Below are positions 24,219 to 32,983 of a stretch of DNA of 42,169 nucleotides, piece after piece. Positions within the stretch are counted from its first letter, which is position 1, and each line of letters opens with the position of its first letter. Source of the DNA: Novosphingobium sp. (GTDB lineage: Bacteria > Pseudomonadota > Alphaproteobacteria > Sphingomonadales > Sphingomonadaceae); NCBI RefSeq assembly GCF_019748365.1, contig NZ_JAIEPN010000085.1:1-42169 (forward strand), written 5' to 3'. Position numbers and translations under genes: made by a program. The notes under the pieces are model-generated. The model ran no database searches. It had not been told where the DNA came from and saw only the letters and a program-made list of their open reading frames with translations.

Positions 24219-25352
24219 GCTGCCCTGCCCGGCCTCGTCCGCGCCTGCCGAAGCGGACGCGCTGCTTTCCCCCTCCAGCGCCGACAGCGTCAGGCCCATC
24301 AGCCGCACGGGTTGCTCCAGCGGCAGCAGCCCATCCAGCAAGGCGCGCGCAGCCTCGGCAAACTGCCGTTCATCCGTCACTGGCCCCGGCAGCGATTTTG
24401 CCCGCGTGATCGTGCGGAAATCGGTGTCCTTGAGCTTGAGGGTCACCGTCCGCCCCTTGGCGCCGCTGCGCTCGATCCGCTCCCAAACGATGGCGATGAT
24501 CCGCTCCAGCGCCTCGCGCAGCGCGGGCCCGCTGCCTATGTCGCGTTCGAAGGTTCGCTCGCCGCCCACGGACTTGCGCGGCCGGTCCGCGCGCACACGG
24601 CGCAGGTCGATCCCACGCGCCGCGCGGTAGAGGTAGTCTGCCTGGCTGCCGAAATGCTGGCGCAGGAACGCAAGGTCATGCCGCGCGAGATCGGCCCCCG
24701 TCTCGATCCCCAGCGCGGCCATCTTCTCCGCCCCGCGCGGCCCCACCCCGTGGAAGCGCTTCACCGGCAGCGTCGCCACAAACGCCGCGCCCTCGCCCGG
24801 CCGGATCACGCACAGGCCATCGGGCTTGTTCTGATCGCTGGCAATCTTGGCGAGGAACTTGTTGTACGAAACCCCGGCGCTCGCTGTCAGCCCGGTCTCG
24901 GCCTTGATGCGCGCGCGGATCAGCTCGGCAATCCTTGTGGCGGAGCCGATCCCGCGCAGATCATCGGTCACATCGAGATAAGCCTCATCGAGCGAAAGCG
25001 GCTCCACATGCGGCGTGAAGTGCAGGAAGATGGCGCGGATCTGCCGCGAGACGGCCTTGTAGACTTCGAAACGCGGCGGACAGAAAATGAGGTCCGGGCA
25101 CAGCCGTGCCGCCCGCACCGAAGGCATTGCCGAGCGCACCCCGAAGACGCGCGCCTCATAGCTCGCCGCCGCCACCACCCCGCGCGCGGACGAGCCGCCG
25201 ACGGCGACGGGCTTGCCCCTCAGCGCCGGATCATCGCGCTGCTCGACGCTCGCGAAGAAGGCATCCATGTCGATATGAATCACCTTGCGTAGACCGGTGC
25301 CGGTCTCCTCATCGTCCAGATCGGTGGGTGGCGCAGCGGACATGCGCGGCAC
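24207..25352 (-). CDS. dinB: DNA polymerase IV (Y-family translesion polymerase)
   Basis: 381 residues. Y-family catalytic motifs: HIDMDAFFASVEQRDDPALR, SLDEAYLDVTDDL, and YNKFLAKIASDQNKPDG, then the helix-hairpin-helix GVGPRGAEKMAALGIETGAD and the little-finger region (KSVGGERTFERDI). The last residues QGSLPF form a sliding-clamp binding motif. The enzyme copies past damaged bases and is error-prone. No credible alphaproteobacterial LexA box (GTTC-N7-GTTC) was found upstream, so damage control is not evident. The ATG at 25352 is the first of several; the enzyme core begins at KVIHIDMDAFF. Confidence 0.95.
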   Translation of the reverse strand: MPRMSAAPPTDLDDEETGTGLRKVIHIDMDAFFASVEQRDDPALRGKPVAVGGSSARGVVAAASYEARVFGVRSAMPSVRAARLCPDLIFCPPRFEVYKAVSRQIRAIFLHFTPHVEPLSLDEAYLDVTDDLRGIGSATRIAELIRARIKAETGLTASAGVSYNKFLAKIASDQNKPDGLCVIRPGEGAAFVATLPVKRFHGVGPRGAEKMAALGIETGADLARHDLAFLRQHFGSQADYLYRAARGIDLRRVRADRPRKSVGGERTFERDIGSGPALREALERIIAIVWERIERSGAKGRTVTLKLKDTDFRTITRAKSLPGPVTDERQFAEAARALLDGLLPLEQPVRLMGLTLSALEGESSASASAGADEAGQGSLPF

Positions 25353-25421
25353 CCTACCCCTTTTCGCAGTGCAGCATAAAGCACTGGGAACAATTGTCAG
25401 ACCTGCCTATAGGCTGCCGGT

Positions 25422-26705
25422 ATGACGTCTCGTTTTTCCGCCTACTCCGCACGGCCTGGCGCGTCCCGGATGGGCCCGCGCGAATTCGTGGTGATCATGG
25501 CCATGTCGATGGCCCTGCAGGCGCTGGCGATCGATGCGATGCTCCCGGCGCTCGCCGGAATCGCCCAGGACCTGGCCGTAACGGACCCCAACCAGCGTCA
25601 GCTGATCGTGGGCATCTTCCTCATCGGCGGCGGGGTCGGCGCACTGATTCCCGGCTCGCTGGCTGACCGCTATGGACGGCGCCCGGTGCTGCTTGCGGGC
25701 CTCGCGATCTATGTCGTGCTTTCGCTCGGCTGCGCGATTGTCACCGATTTCACCACGCTGCTTGTCCTGCGCGCCGTGCAGGCAATCGGCAGCGCCGGCC
25801 TTTCGGTGCTCCCTTCAGCGATCATCCGCGATCGCCACGGCGGCGATGCAATGGCGCGGCAGATGTCGACCATCACGGTGATCTTCATGCTCGTGCCGAT
25901 GGTTGCTCCCAGCATCGGCCTTCTCGTGCTGCTCGTCGCAAGCTGGCGCTGGATCTTCGCGTTGCTTGCAGTTTTGTCGGTCATTCTCGGCCTGTGGGTG
26001 TGGTTGCGGCTCGAGGAAACGCTGGACCCGGCCAATCGCCAGCCGATCCGCCCGATGACAATCGCCACCAACATGGTCACCGCCGCATCGAACCGCAGCT
26101 CATTCGGTTATGTCATCGGTGGCGGCCTCATCCTCGGCGCGCTGTTTGGCTATGTGAACTGCGCGCAGCAACTGGTGGGCGAACACTTCGGTGCCGGGGC
26201 GTATTTCCCGCTGATCTTCGGCGCAACCGCGCTGTGCATGGCCTTCGCCAGCTTCTTCAACTCGCGCATCGTCGAACGCTTCGGCGCGCGCCGGGTAAGC
26301 CACGCAGCGGTGCTGATCTCGATCGGCTTGAGCCTGCTTCAGGTCTGGAATGCGTCCCGTCCGGACGAGACCTTGCTCGAATTCATGCCGGTTATTGCGC
26401 TCAATATCTGCATGGTCGGGTTCATCGGCGCGAACTTCAGCTCGATCGCCTTGCAGCCCTTCGCGCACATGGCAGGGGCGGCAAGCTCGGTGCAGGCGTT
26501 CCTGCGCATGCTGATCGGTTCGGGCCTCGGCATGGTCATCGGCCTTGCCTATGATGGCACCGCGCTTCCCCTCGCGCTGGCGTTCCTCGCCTGCGGCCTC
26601 AGCGCTCTGGTGCTGGTGCTGTGGAGCGAGAATGGCCGCTTGTTCCGCCGGATCAACCCGCGCGGCACACTGCGCGAAGTGCCGCTACCGGATACCCACT
26701 GCTGA
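25422..26705 (+). CDS. Bcr/CflA-type multidrug MFS transporter
   Basis: 427 residues, 12 predicted helices. The MFS motif A is seen between helices 2 and 3 (GSLADRYGRRPVLLAG), together with LQALAIDAMLPALAGIAQDL and the Bcr/CflA-type RAVQAIGSAGLSVLPSAIIR. Such proteins export drugs (bicyclomycin, chloramphenicol) and sometimes amino acids with proton exchange. The gene is divergent from dinB (69-base gap), and its end overlaps the GGDEF-EAL gene by 21 bases tail to tail. Real substrate unknown. Confidence 0.88.
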   Translation: MTSRFSAYSARPGASRMGPREFVVIMAMSMALQALAIDAMLPALAGIAQDLAVTDPNQRQLIVGIFLIGGGVGALIPGSLADRYGRRPVLLAGLAIYVVLSLGCAIVTDFTTLLVLRAVQAIGSAGLSVLPSAIIRDRHGGDAMARQMSTITVIFMLVPMVAPSIGLLVLLVASWRWIFALLAVLSVILGLWVWLRLEETLDPANRQPIRPMTIATNMVTAASNRSSFGYVIGGGLILGALFGYVNCAQQLVGEHFGAGAYFPLIFGATALCMAFASFFNSRIVERFGARRVSHAAVLISIGLSLLQVWNASRPDETLLEFMPVIALNICMVGFIGANFSSIALQPFAHMAGAASSVQAFLRMLIGSGLGMVIGLAYDGTALPLALAFLACGLSALVLVLWSENGRLFRRINPRGTLREVPLPDTHC

Positions 26706-28700
26706 AGCCGGGCCCAACAGCCCGGCATAGAGCCGCAGCGCCTGCGCTGCAGGTTCCGGCCGGCCGAAGTGATAGCCCTGCATGAGGTGAATGCCGAGAG
26801 CGCGGGCCGCATTCGCTTGCGCTTCGCTCTCCACGCCCTCGATCGAGCAGCCGATGCCCAGCTGCCACGCCAGCGCGACAATCATTCCCGTCACCGCCCG
26901 CGCGCCCGGATCGGTAGAAAGTGCGCCGACCAGCTGGCGGTCGAGCTTGATCCGGTCAAGCGGCAGGTCGCGCAGCTGCGACAGGCTCGACCAGCCCGCG
27001 CCGAAATCGTCGAGCGCGATGCGGAAGCCCTTCTCGCGAAGCGCCACCAGTTGCGCCGCCGCACGCTTCGGATCGATCTGCAATGCACGCTCCGTCACCT
27101 CGAGCATGACCGACGACGGATCTGCACCCGCGTCGGCCACGATTTCGGCAATTGTTTCGGCCAGCCCCTCCCGCACCACGTCGCGCGCGGCCAGGTTGAT
27201 CGAGACCTCGAGGCCGGTATCCCATGGTCGGCATTCGGATAGCGTTCTTGCCAGCACCAGCCGGGTCAGCTCCCCGGTGCGGCCCGTGGCATCGGCAATC
27301 GCCAGGAACTCGCCCGGCGCCTGCCACTCGATCCCGTCGGGCGACCAGCGCGCGAGCGCTTCCATCCCCACCACCCGACCATCGCGGCAATCGAAGATCG
27401 GCTGATAGAGCAGCCGCAGCCGGTCCTGGAGCGCGCAGTCGTTGAACTGGCGCATCACGGCAATGCGCCGCTGCAACGCCACTTCATCCTCGGGCCCGAA
27501 CGCGACGATGGCGCCGTCGCCCAGCTCCTTGGCCTTGTAGAGCGCTGCGTCTGCCCGTTCGAGGCAGGTCGAGGCCGTATCACCATCGGCGCGGTAGAGG
27601 CCGATCGAGCCATAGAGCCGCAGCGTCGCCCCGTTGAACGGAATCGGCTCGCGGATGGCGATGGAAAGCGCGCGCGCTGCCGCCGTCACCCCATCGGTAT
27701 CGCAGGCACCGTCGAACAGGATGGCGAATTCATCACCGCCGAGGCGGCCATGCGCGGTCACGCCTTCGATCAGGCCAATGCGCTGGTTCACCGTGCGCAG
27801 CACATGATCGCCGGCCGCGTGGCCAAACGTATCGTTGACATGCTTGAAACCGTCGAGATCGAACAGCGCGAGCCACGGGCGAACCGCATCCTCGGGCGCG
27901 GCAAGGTATTCCTCGAGGCAGGCAAGGATCGCCCGGCGATTGCGCCCGCCCGTCAGATGATCGACCGTTGCCTGCCGGTAATGCGCGCTGGCCAGTTCGG
28001 CGGTCTGCCGCTCGCGCCGCACCAGCAACTGGCGCGAAAGCTCAAGCCGCACGAAATCGCGGTGCTGGATCTGCGTCATCGCCAGCAGGATAACGGTGAT
28101 GAACACCTGCGCCAGCGCGATCGCCGGAGCATTGGGATGGCCGGTGGCCAGCAGGAACAGGCTCCACGGCAAGGTGAAGGCCATGCCCAGGCGTAGCGCC
28201 GTCTGCGGTGAATTGGCCATGCCGAGCACGGCTGAGAACATCGTCACCGCAATCACGAAGTGAAGCAATTCGCGCTGGCCCGGATCGCCATAGGGGTAAA
28301 GCCCCAAGGACCACGCCACGAAAAACAGTGCCGCCCAACCACCCAGTCGCTGCATGCCCTGAAGATCAGTGCGCAACTGCTCGACGGATCGGGTCGCAAC
28401 CTTGCCGGGCAACCAGTGAATCGCGCGCTGGACGGCAAGCACGCTCATGGCTGGTCCCGCCAAAACGAGCACCAGCGGCGCCGTGCCGTGAAAACAACCC
28501 GCTACCAGCAGCGTATTGAAGATCACCACCAGGTAGAGCAGCGGTGCGCGGTGCGAGACGCTGATGGCGTAGGCCTCGGTAAAGGAATCGCCCGGCCGAT
28601 GCTGCCAGTGGCGCCCATAGCAACGCAGGCTGCTAAGAACGCCTCGCAGCCAGCGCCGAGCGCGCACGCGCACTTCGGATGAGAAACCACCACTTGCCAT
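26685..28700 (-). CDS. Membrane-bound GGDEF-EAL protein (cyclic di-GMP turnover)
   Basis: 671 residues. About six N-terminal helices (residues 50-210) form a membrane sensor; a GGDEF domain follows with an intact active site HGRLGGDEFAILFDG near 318; then an EAL domain with MEALARW (near 447), INLAARD, LEVTERAL, ALDDFGAGWSSL, IKLDR, EGVES and MQGYHFGRP. All metal and catalytic EAL residues look present, so phosphodiesterase activity is likely. The RxxD inhibitory site normally placed before GGDEF is absent (IEGVTAHG there), so a cyclase activity would lack feedback inhibition. Which activity dominates is unknown. No sensory domain other than the membrane region was seen. Confidence 0.92.
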   Translation of the reverse strand: MASGGFSSEVRVRARRWLRGVLSSLRCYGRHWQHRPGDSFTEAYAISVSHRAPLLYLVVIFNTLLVAGCFHGTAPLVLVLAGPAMSVLAVQRAIHWLPGKVATRSVEQLRTDLQGMQRLGGWAALFFVAWSLGLYPYGDPGQRELLHFVIAVTMFSAVLGMANSPQTALRLGMAFTLPWSLFLLATGHPNAPAIALAQVFITVILLAMTQIQHRDFVRLELSRQLLVRRERQTAELASAHYRQATVDHLTGGRNRRAILACLEEYLAAPEDAVRPWLALFDLDGFKHVNDTFGHAAGDHVLRTVNQRIGLIEGVTAHGRLGGDEFAILFDGACDTDGVTAAARALSIAIREPIPFNGATLRLYGSIGLYRADGDTASTCLERADAALYKAKELGDGAIVAFGPEDEVALQRRIAVMRQFNDCALQDRLRLLYQPIFDCRDGRVVGMEALARWSPDGIEWQAPGEFLAIADATGRTGELTRLVLARTLSECRPWDTGLEVSINLAARDVVREGLAETIAEIVADAGADPSSVMLEVTERALQIDPKRAAAQLVALREKGFRIALDDFGAGWSSLSQLRDLPLDRIKLDRQLVGALSTDPGARAVTGMIVALAWQLGIGCSIEGVESEAQANAARALGIHLMQGYHFGRPEPAAQALRLYAGLLGPASAVGIR

Positions 28701-28814
28701 CGCGGCGGTTTACGGCGGTGAGAGTTAACGCCTTCTCAAGCTAAGGTGCAAAACATCGATAGAAATGGAGAACTTTAATCCCCAAAATGGATTAATACTG
28801 CTCCGAAGCGGGAT

Positions 28815-29642
28815 TTACCTCAGGCCCTCGGTCAACGCGGCGACAAGCGCCTTGACCTTCTTCTGGCGCCACTGCGGCAGCGGGGCGACCAGCCAGTAGG
28901 AGCGGCGGCAGCGGTCGGGCTCGCCCAAGGGAACGACCTTGCCCGCGGCGATTGCGCTTTCTGCCAGCATCAGCGGCACGCGCGCCTTGCCGAGCCCTGC
29001 CGCCGCCGCGCTGATCGCGGTGCCGCCATCGCCGACTGAAAACTGCGTCTCGCGGGCCCCTCCATCAGAACCGGGGCCCTCGGGTGTGGGATCGCCCGGC
29101 CAGGCGATCCACGGCGCATCCTCTCCGGCACCCGGCGCTGCCACGATCTGCATCAGCGGTTCGCCCAGTGCGATGCCTTCCAGATCCCCGGGCCCTTCGG
29201 CCCAGCGCACCGCTAGGTTGAGGTTCGCCTCGGTAAAGTCGAGATCGCCGTCGCTGCCGACCAGCGCGAAACGCAGACCCGGATTGGCGAATCGAAACGC
29301 CGCCAGCCGCGGCGAAAGCCAGGCGGCGAAGAAATCGCGCGGGCAGGCCACCGTGTAGACATGGCTCGATTGCCCGGCCTGCATCGCCTGTACGCCTTCC
29401 TCGAAGCGCAGGAACCCTTCGCGGATCGCATCGAGCCCCGCCGCAGCCTCGTCTGTCAGCACCAGCCCTTTGGTGGTGCGGCGGAACAGCACGACGCCGA
29501 GCAGGTCTTCCAGCGCGCGGATCTGCTGGCCGACCGCCGCGGGCGTCACCGCCAGCTCGTCTGCCGCGCGGGTGAAGGACAAGTGCCGGGCCGCCGCGTC
29601 AAGCACGCGCAGGCCATTGAGCGGCAGGTGAGTCCGCTTCAT
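28815..29642 (-). CDS. LysR family transcriptional regulator (GcvA-like)
   Basis: 275 residues. The N-terminal winged helix-turn-helix reads LNGLRVLDAAARHLSFTRAA, DELAVTPAAVGQQIRALEDL and LGVVLFRRTTKGLVLTDEA, close to the GcvA/AmpR subgroup. The remaining ~180 residues are the periplasmic-binding-like effector domain. The effector region has a glycine/proline-rich insert near the middle (GDPTPEGPGSDGGA) and is slightly short for the family. It starts nine bases after apaG on the same strand; LysR genes usually control a divergent neighbour, but no such neighbour exists here, so its targets are unknown. Confidence 0.88.
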   Translation of the reverse strand: MKRTHLPLNGLRVLDAAARHLSFTRAADELAVTPAAVGQQIRALEDLLGVVLFRRTTKGLVLTDEAAAGLDAIREGFLRFEEGVQAMQAGQSSHVYTVACPRDFFAAWLSPRLAAFRFANPGLRFALVGSDGDLDFTEANLNLAVRWAEGPGDLEGIALGEPLMQIVAAPGAGEDAPWIAWPGDPTPEGPGSDGGARETQFSVGDGGTAISAAAAGLGKARVPLMLAESAIAAGKVVPLGEPDRCRRSYWLVAPLPQWRQKKVKALVAALTEGLR

Positions 29643-29651
29643 GCTGCCTGA

Positions 29652-30050
29652 TCAGTTGGCCGTCGCGGGCGCGGCGAGCGGGAAATAGGGAATCGCCACT
29701 TCCACCAGCGAGCCATCGGCCCGCTCCATCGTGTAGTGGCCTTCCATGCTGCCGTGCGGCGTCCCGAGCGGGCAGCCCGACACGTAATCATGCGCGGCGC
29801 CGGGCGCGAGCAGCGGCTGTTCGCCCACCACCCCGTCACCATCGACGAAGTTGATCATCCCCCGCCCATCGGTGATGCGCCAGTGCCGCGTGAGCAGGCG
29901 TATCGGTTGGTCGGAGCCGTTTTCGATCCGGATATGATAGACCCAGAACCATTTGCCGGCATCGATGCGCGACTGTTCGGGCAGGAAATTGACAGCGACG
30001 CGCACTGTCACTCCCTCCGTCACGGCAGCATGCTGGAAGAGCTGTTTCAT
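29652..30050 (-). CDS. apaG: ApaG family protein
   Basis: 132 residues from the ATG at 30050 (MKQLFQHAAVTEGV). The fibronectin-III-like ApaG pattern is clear: VNFLPEQSRIDAGKWFWVYH, IRIENGSDQPIRLLTRHWRI, TDGRG, VVGEQPLLAPG and CPLGTPHGSMEGHY. ApaG has been linked to Co2+ resistance/Mg2+ efflux, though the molecular role remains unsettled. An in-frame upstream start (30119) would add 23 poorly conserved residues. Divergent from recO (99 bases); followed by the LysR gene. Confidence 0.92.
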   Translation of the reverse strand: MKQLFQHAAVTEGVTVRVAVNFLPEQSRIDAGKWFWVYHIRIENGSDQPIRLLTRHWRITDGRGMINFVDGDGVVGEQPLLAPGAAHDYVSGCPLGTPHGSMEGHYTMERADGSLVEVAIPYFPLAAPATAN

Positions 30051-30149
30051 GCGCGCCAAGCTAACCCAGAATGCCGAAGGTTCCAACGGTGGATTCATCC
30101 ATTCACCTGCTTGCCGCAACCTGTGGCAATCTCCACACGGGAAATCGCC

Positions 30150-30764
30150 ATGCTGATCCGGGCTCCGGCCATCCTCTGCGCTTCACGTGCCCACGGCGAG
30201 CATGGCGCGGTGGTGCGTCTGTTGACGGCGGATCATGGCCTGATCGCCGGATACGTCGCCGGCGCGCGCGGGCGCACGCTGCGCCCCGTCCTGATTCCCG
30301 GCAATCTCGTCGCCGCCGAGCTTTCCGCGCGCACGGCCAGCCAGTTGCCCTCGGCCAAGCTGGAACTCGTCACCAGCCGCGGCCCCTGGCTCGGGGAGCC
30401 GCTGGCCAGCGCCGGGATCGGCTGGGTCACCACGCTCACCGCCCGCGCTTTACCTGAAGGCCAGCCCTTCCCCGGCATCCATGGCGCGCTCGAGGCCGTG
30501 CTAGATGCGATCTGCCATGCGCCCTCCGCCCGTGGCTGGGCCCGCGCGGTCGCTGCTTACGAGGCGCTGCTGCTGCAGGAGATCGGCTATGGCCATGCCC
30601 ACCCCCCGCCGGCCGACGAGACCTGGGACAGCCTGCTCGCCCGGCTCGACCGCCTCGGCCTCGCGCTCGCCAAGCACCTGCTTGCCGATCCGCGCCGCGA
30701 TGGTATGGCGGCGCGCGCCATCCTGATCGAGCGATTCAGGCGGATCGATGGCGGCGCGCTTTGA
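30150..30764 (+). CDS. recO: DNA repair protein RecO
   Basis: 204 residues. RecO helps load RecA at single-strand gaps with RecR and RecF. The N-terminal OB-fold is visible: [40 protein letters not shown] and [17 protein letters not shown]. The helical C-terminal domain ([13 protein letters not shown]) follows. It is shorter than the common 230-250 residues and lacks the zinc-finger cysteines seen in some RecO proteins. Start at ATG 30150. Leads a row recO-leuB-glycosyltransferase. Confidence 0.88.
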   Translation: MLIRAPAILCASRAHGEHGAVVRLLTADHGLIAGYVAGARGRTLRPVLIPGNLVAAELSARTASQLPSAKLELVTSRGPWLGEPLASAGIGWVTTLTARALPEGQPFPGIHGALEAVLDAICHAPSARGWARAVAAYEALLLQEIGYGHAHPPPADETWDSLLARLDRLGLALAKHLLADPRRDGMAARAILIERFRRIDGGAL

Positions 30765-30786
30765 TAGTTCTTCCGAGGATGACCTG

Positions 30787-31842
30787 ATGAAGATTGCAGT
30801 TCTGCCGGGCGACGGCATCGGCCCCGAAGTCACGCTTGAGGCGCTGCGGGTTCTTGATGCGCTGGACCTTGGCATCGAACGCGAGGAAGCCCTCGTCGGC
30901 GGCGCGGCCTATCATGCGACCGGCCATCCGCTTCCGCCCGAAACGCTCGCGCTTGCCGAAGCGTCTGACGGCGTGCTGTTCGGCGCGGTCGGCGATCCCA
31001 CATGCGATGCGCTGGAACGCCACCTGCGCCCCGAACAGGCGATCCTCGGCCTGCGCAAGGCCCTGACCCTGTTCGCCAATCTGCGCCCCGCCAAGGTCTT
31101 CGCCGGGCTCGAAGGCCACTCCGCGCTGCGCCCTGAAGTTGCCGGCGCGATCGATCTCCTCATCGTGCGCGAACTCAACGGCGACGTCTATTTCGGCGAG
31201 AAGGGCTTCCGCACAACGGCTTCGGGCGAGCGCGAAGGCTGGGACATGATGTCCTACAGCGAGAGCGAAGTGCGCCGCATCGCCCATGTCGCCTTCCGCG
31301 CGGCGCAGGGCCGTGGCAAGCGCCTCTGCTCGGTCGACAAGGCCAATGTCCTCGAAACTTCGCAGCTCTGGCGCGATGTGGTGATCGAAGTCGCCAAGGA
31401 ATACCCGGACGTCGCGCTTGAACACATGTATGTCGACAACGCCGCGATGCAGCTGGTCAAGAGCCCCGGCCAGTTCGATGTCGTCGTCACCGGCAATCTC
31501 TTCGGCGATATTCTCTCCGATCAGGCCAGCATGTGCGTCGGCTCGATAGGCTTGCTCGCCTCGGCTTCGCTCGGTGCGCGCCAGACCGCTTACGGCACTT
31601 TCGGCCTTTATGAGCCGATCCACGGTTCCGCACCCGATATTGCCGGCAAGGGTCTTGCCAATCCCATCGCCACGATCCTCTCGCTCGCCATGTTGCTGCG
31701 CCATTCGCTCGGCCTGGCGGACGCGGCAGACCGCATCGAAGCGGCCGTCGCGCGCACTCTGGCAGACGGCATACTCGGCCGCGATCTCGGCGGCACGGCC
31801 GGCACAGCGGAAATTGGTGACGCGGTGCTCGCAAGGCTGTAA
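30787..31842 (+). CDS. leuB: 3-isopropylmalate dehydrogenase (leucine biosynthesis)
   Basis: 351 residues. The enzyme oxidises and decarboxylates 3-isopropylmalate with NAD+ in leucine synthesis. Diagnostic segments: [103 protein letters not shown]. Start is the ATG at 30787, with GAGGATG upstream, 22 bases after recO. leuC and leuD are not in the window. A glycosyltransferase gene follows after 11 bases. Confidence 0.96.
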   Translation: MKIAVLPGDGIGPEVTLEALRVLDALDLGIEREEALVGGAAYHATGHPLPPETLALAEASDGVLFGAVGDPTCDALERHLRPEQAILGLRKALTLFANLRPAKVFAGLEGHSALRPEVAGAIDLLIVRELNGDVYFGEKGFRTTASGEREGWDMMSYSESEVRRIAHVAFRAAQGRGKRLCSVDKANVLETSQLWRDVVIEVAKEYPDVALEHMYVDNAAMQLVKSPGQFDVVVTGNLFGDILSDQASMCVGSIGLLASASLGARQTAYGTFGLYEPIHGSAPDIAGKGLANPIATILSLAMLLRHSLGLADAADRIEAAVARTLADGILGRDLGGTAGTAEIGDAVLARL

Positions 31843-31853
31843 GCGCGCGCTCC

Positions 31854-32975
31854 ATGCTGCAACTTGCCGTCATCCTTCCCACGTTCAACGAGCGGAAGAA
31901 CATCGCGCCGATGATCGAGCGCCTTGATGCCGCGCTGGAAGGCATTGCCTGGGAAGCGATCTTCGTCGACGACAACAGCCCCGATGGCACCGCCGAGGAA
32001 GCCCGCCGCATCGGCCGCGATGATCCGCGCGTCCGCGTGATCGAGCGCATCGGCCGCCGCGGGCTCGCCTCCGCTGCGATCGAGGGCATGTGCGCCACAG
32101 CCGCGCCGATTGTCGCGGTGATGGATGCCGATCACCAGCATGATCCCGCCTTGCTTCCCGGCATGTATGAAGCCGTGAACAGCGGTGAGTACGACGTCGC
32201 CTATGCCTCGCGCTTTGCCGAAGGCGCCAGCACCGAAGCCTGGGGACGTCCAGACCGCGTTAAGGCATCCGGCCTTGCCAACCGCATCGCCCGCCGCGTC
32301 ACCGGCGTGCAGCTTTCCGATCCGATGAGCGGCTTCTTCATGCTCCGCGCCGAAACGCTGCGGGCCGACGCGCACCGCCTGTCCGGCGTCGGCTTCAAGA
32401 TCCTCCTCGATATTCTCGCCACGGTCGATGCGCCGCTGCGCGTCAAGGAATTCCCGATGAACTTTGCCGCCCGCGCCGAAGGCGAAAGCAAGCTTGACCG
32501 CACCGTGGTGTTCGAATTCCTCATCGGGCTTTACGACAAGTGGCTCGGCCGAATCATCCCGACACGGTTCGCCCTGTTCGGCACGATCGGGGCGCTTGGC
32601 GTGATCGTCCACATGGCCGTGCTCGCTTCGGTGCTCGGCGCCTTCGGGCAGAAGGTGCTCTACCACAACTGGTCGGATCAGATCGAATTCATCATCGCGC
32701 AGACCTCGGCCGCCGTGGTCGCGATGACCTTCAACTTCATGCTCAACAACGAGCTGACCTATGCCGACAAGCGCCTGCGCGGCATGGTGCCGCTGCTGCG
32801 CGGCTGGGCCAAGTTCGCGCTTACCTGCTCGGTCGGCCTCCTCGCCAATGTCGGCGCCGCCGCCGCGCTGATGCGCATGGGCTTCCACGCCTATCCAGCT
32901 GCGATCGTCGGCATCGTGGTCGGTTCGGTGTGGAACTTCGCGCTGTCGAGCAAGTTCGTCTGGGGCAAGTACTAG
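31854..32975 (+). CDS. Polyprenyl-phosphate mannose synthase-like GT2 fused to a GtrA domain
   Basis: 373 residues. Residues 1-235 are a DPM1-type GT2 domain (LAVILPTFNERKNIAPMIER, IFVDDNSPDGTAEEARRI, VMDADHQHDP, GFKILLDILA), which makes polyprenyl-phosphate mannose or a similar lipid-linked sugar. Residues 245-370 form four hydrophobic helices of the GtrA family (RFALFGTIGALGVIVHMAVL, FNFMLNNELTYADKR), often involved in flipping or membrane attachment of the product. The fusion allows synthesis and delivery at one site. It faces a PMT-type mannosyltransferase gene with only eight bases between their stops. The donor sugar is inferred from family, not proven. Confidence 0.85.
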   Translation: MLQLAVILPTFNERKNIAPMIERLDAALEGIAWEAIFVDDNSPDGTAEEARRIGRDDPRVRVIERIGRRGLASAAIEGMCATAAPIVAVMDADHQHDPALLPGMYEAVNSGEYDVAYASRFAEGASTEAWGRPDRVKASGLANRIARRVTGVQLSDPMSGFFMLRAETLRADAHRLSGVGFKILLDILATVDAPLRVKEFPMNFAARAEGESKLDRTVVFEFLIGLYDKWLGRIIPTRFALFGTIGALGVIVHMAVLASVLGAFGQKVLYHNWSDQIEFIIAQTSAAVVAMTFNFMLNNELTYADKRLRGMVPLLRGWAKFALTCSVGLLANVGAAAALMRMGFHAYPAAIVGIVVGSVWNFALSSKFVWGKY

Positions 32976-32983
32976 AACCCCTC

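Noticed and set aside
25353..25421. LexA box for dinB.
   Set aside because: The only GTTC present is not followed by a second GTTC at seven bases, the alphaproteobacterial LexA pattern.
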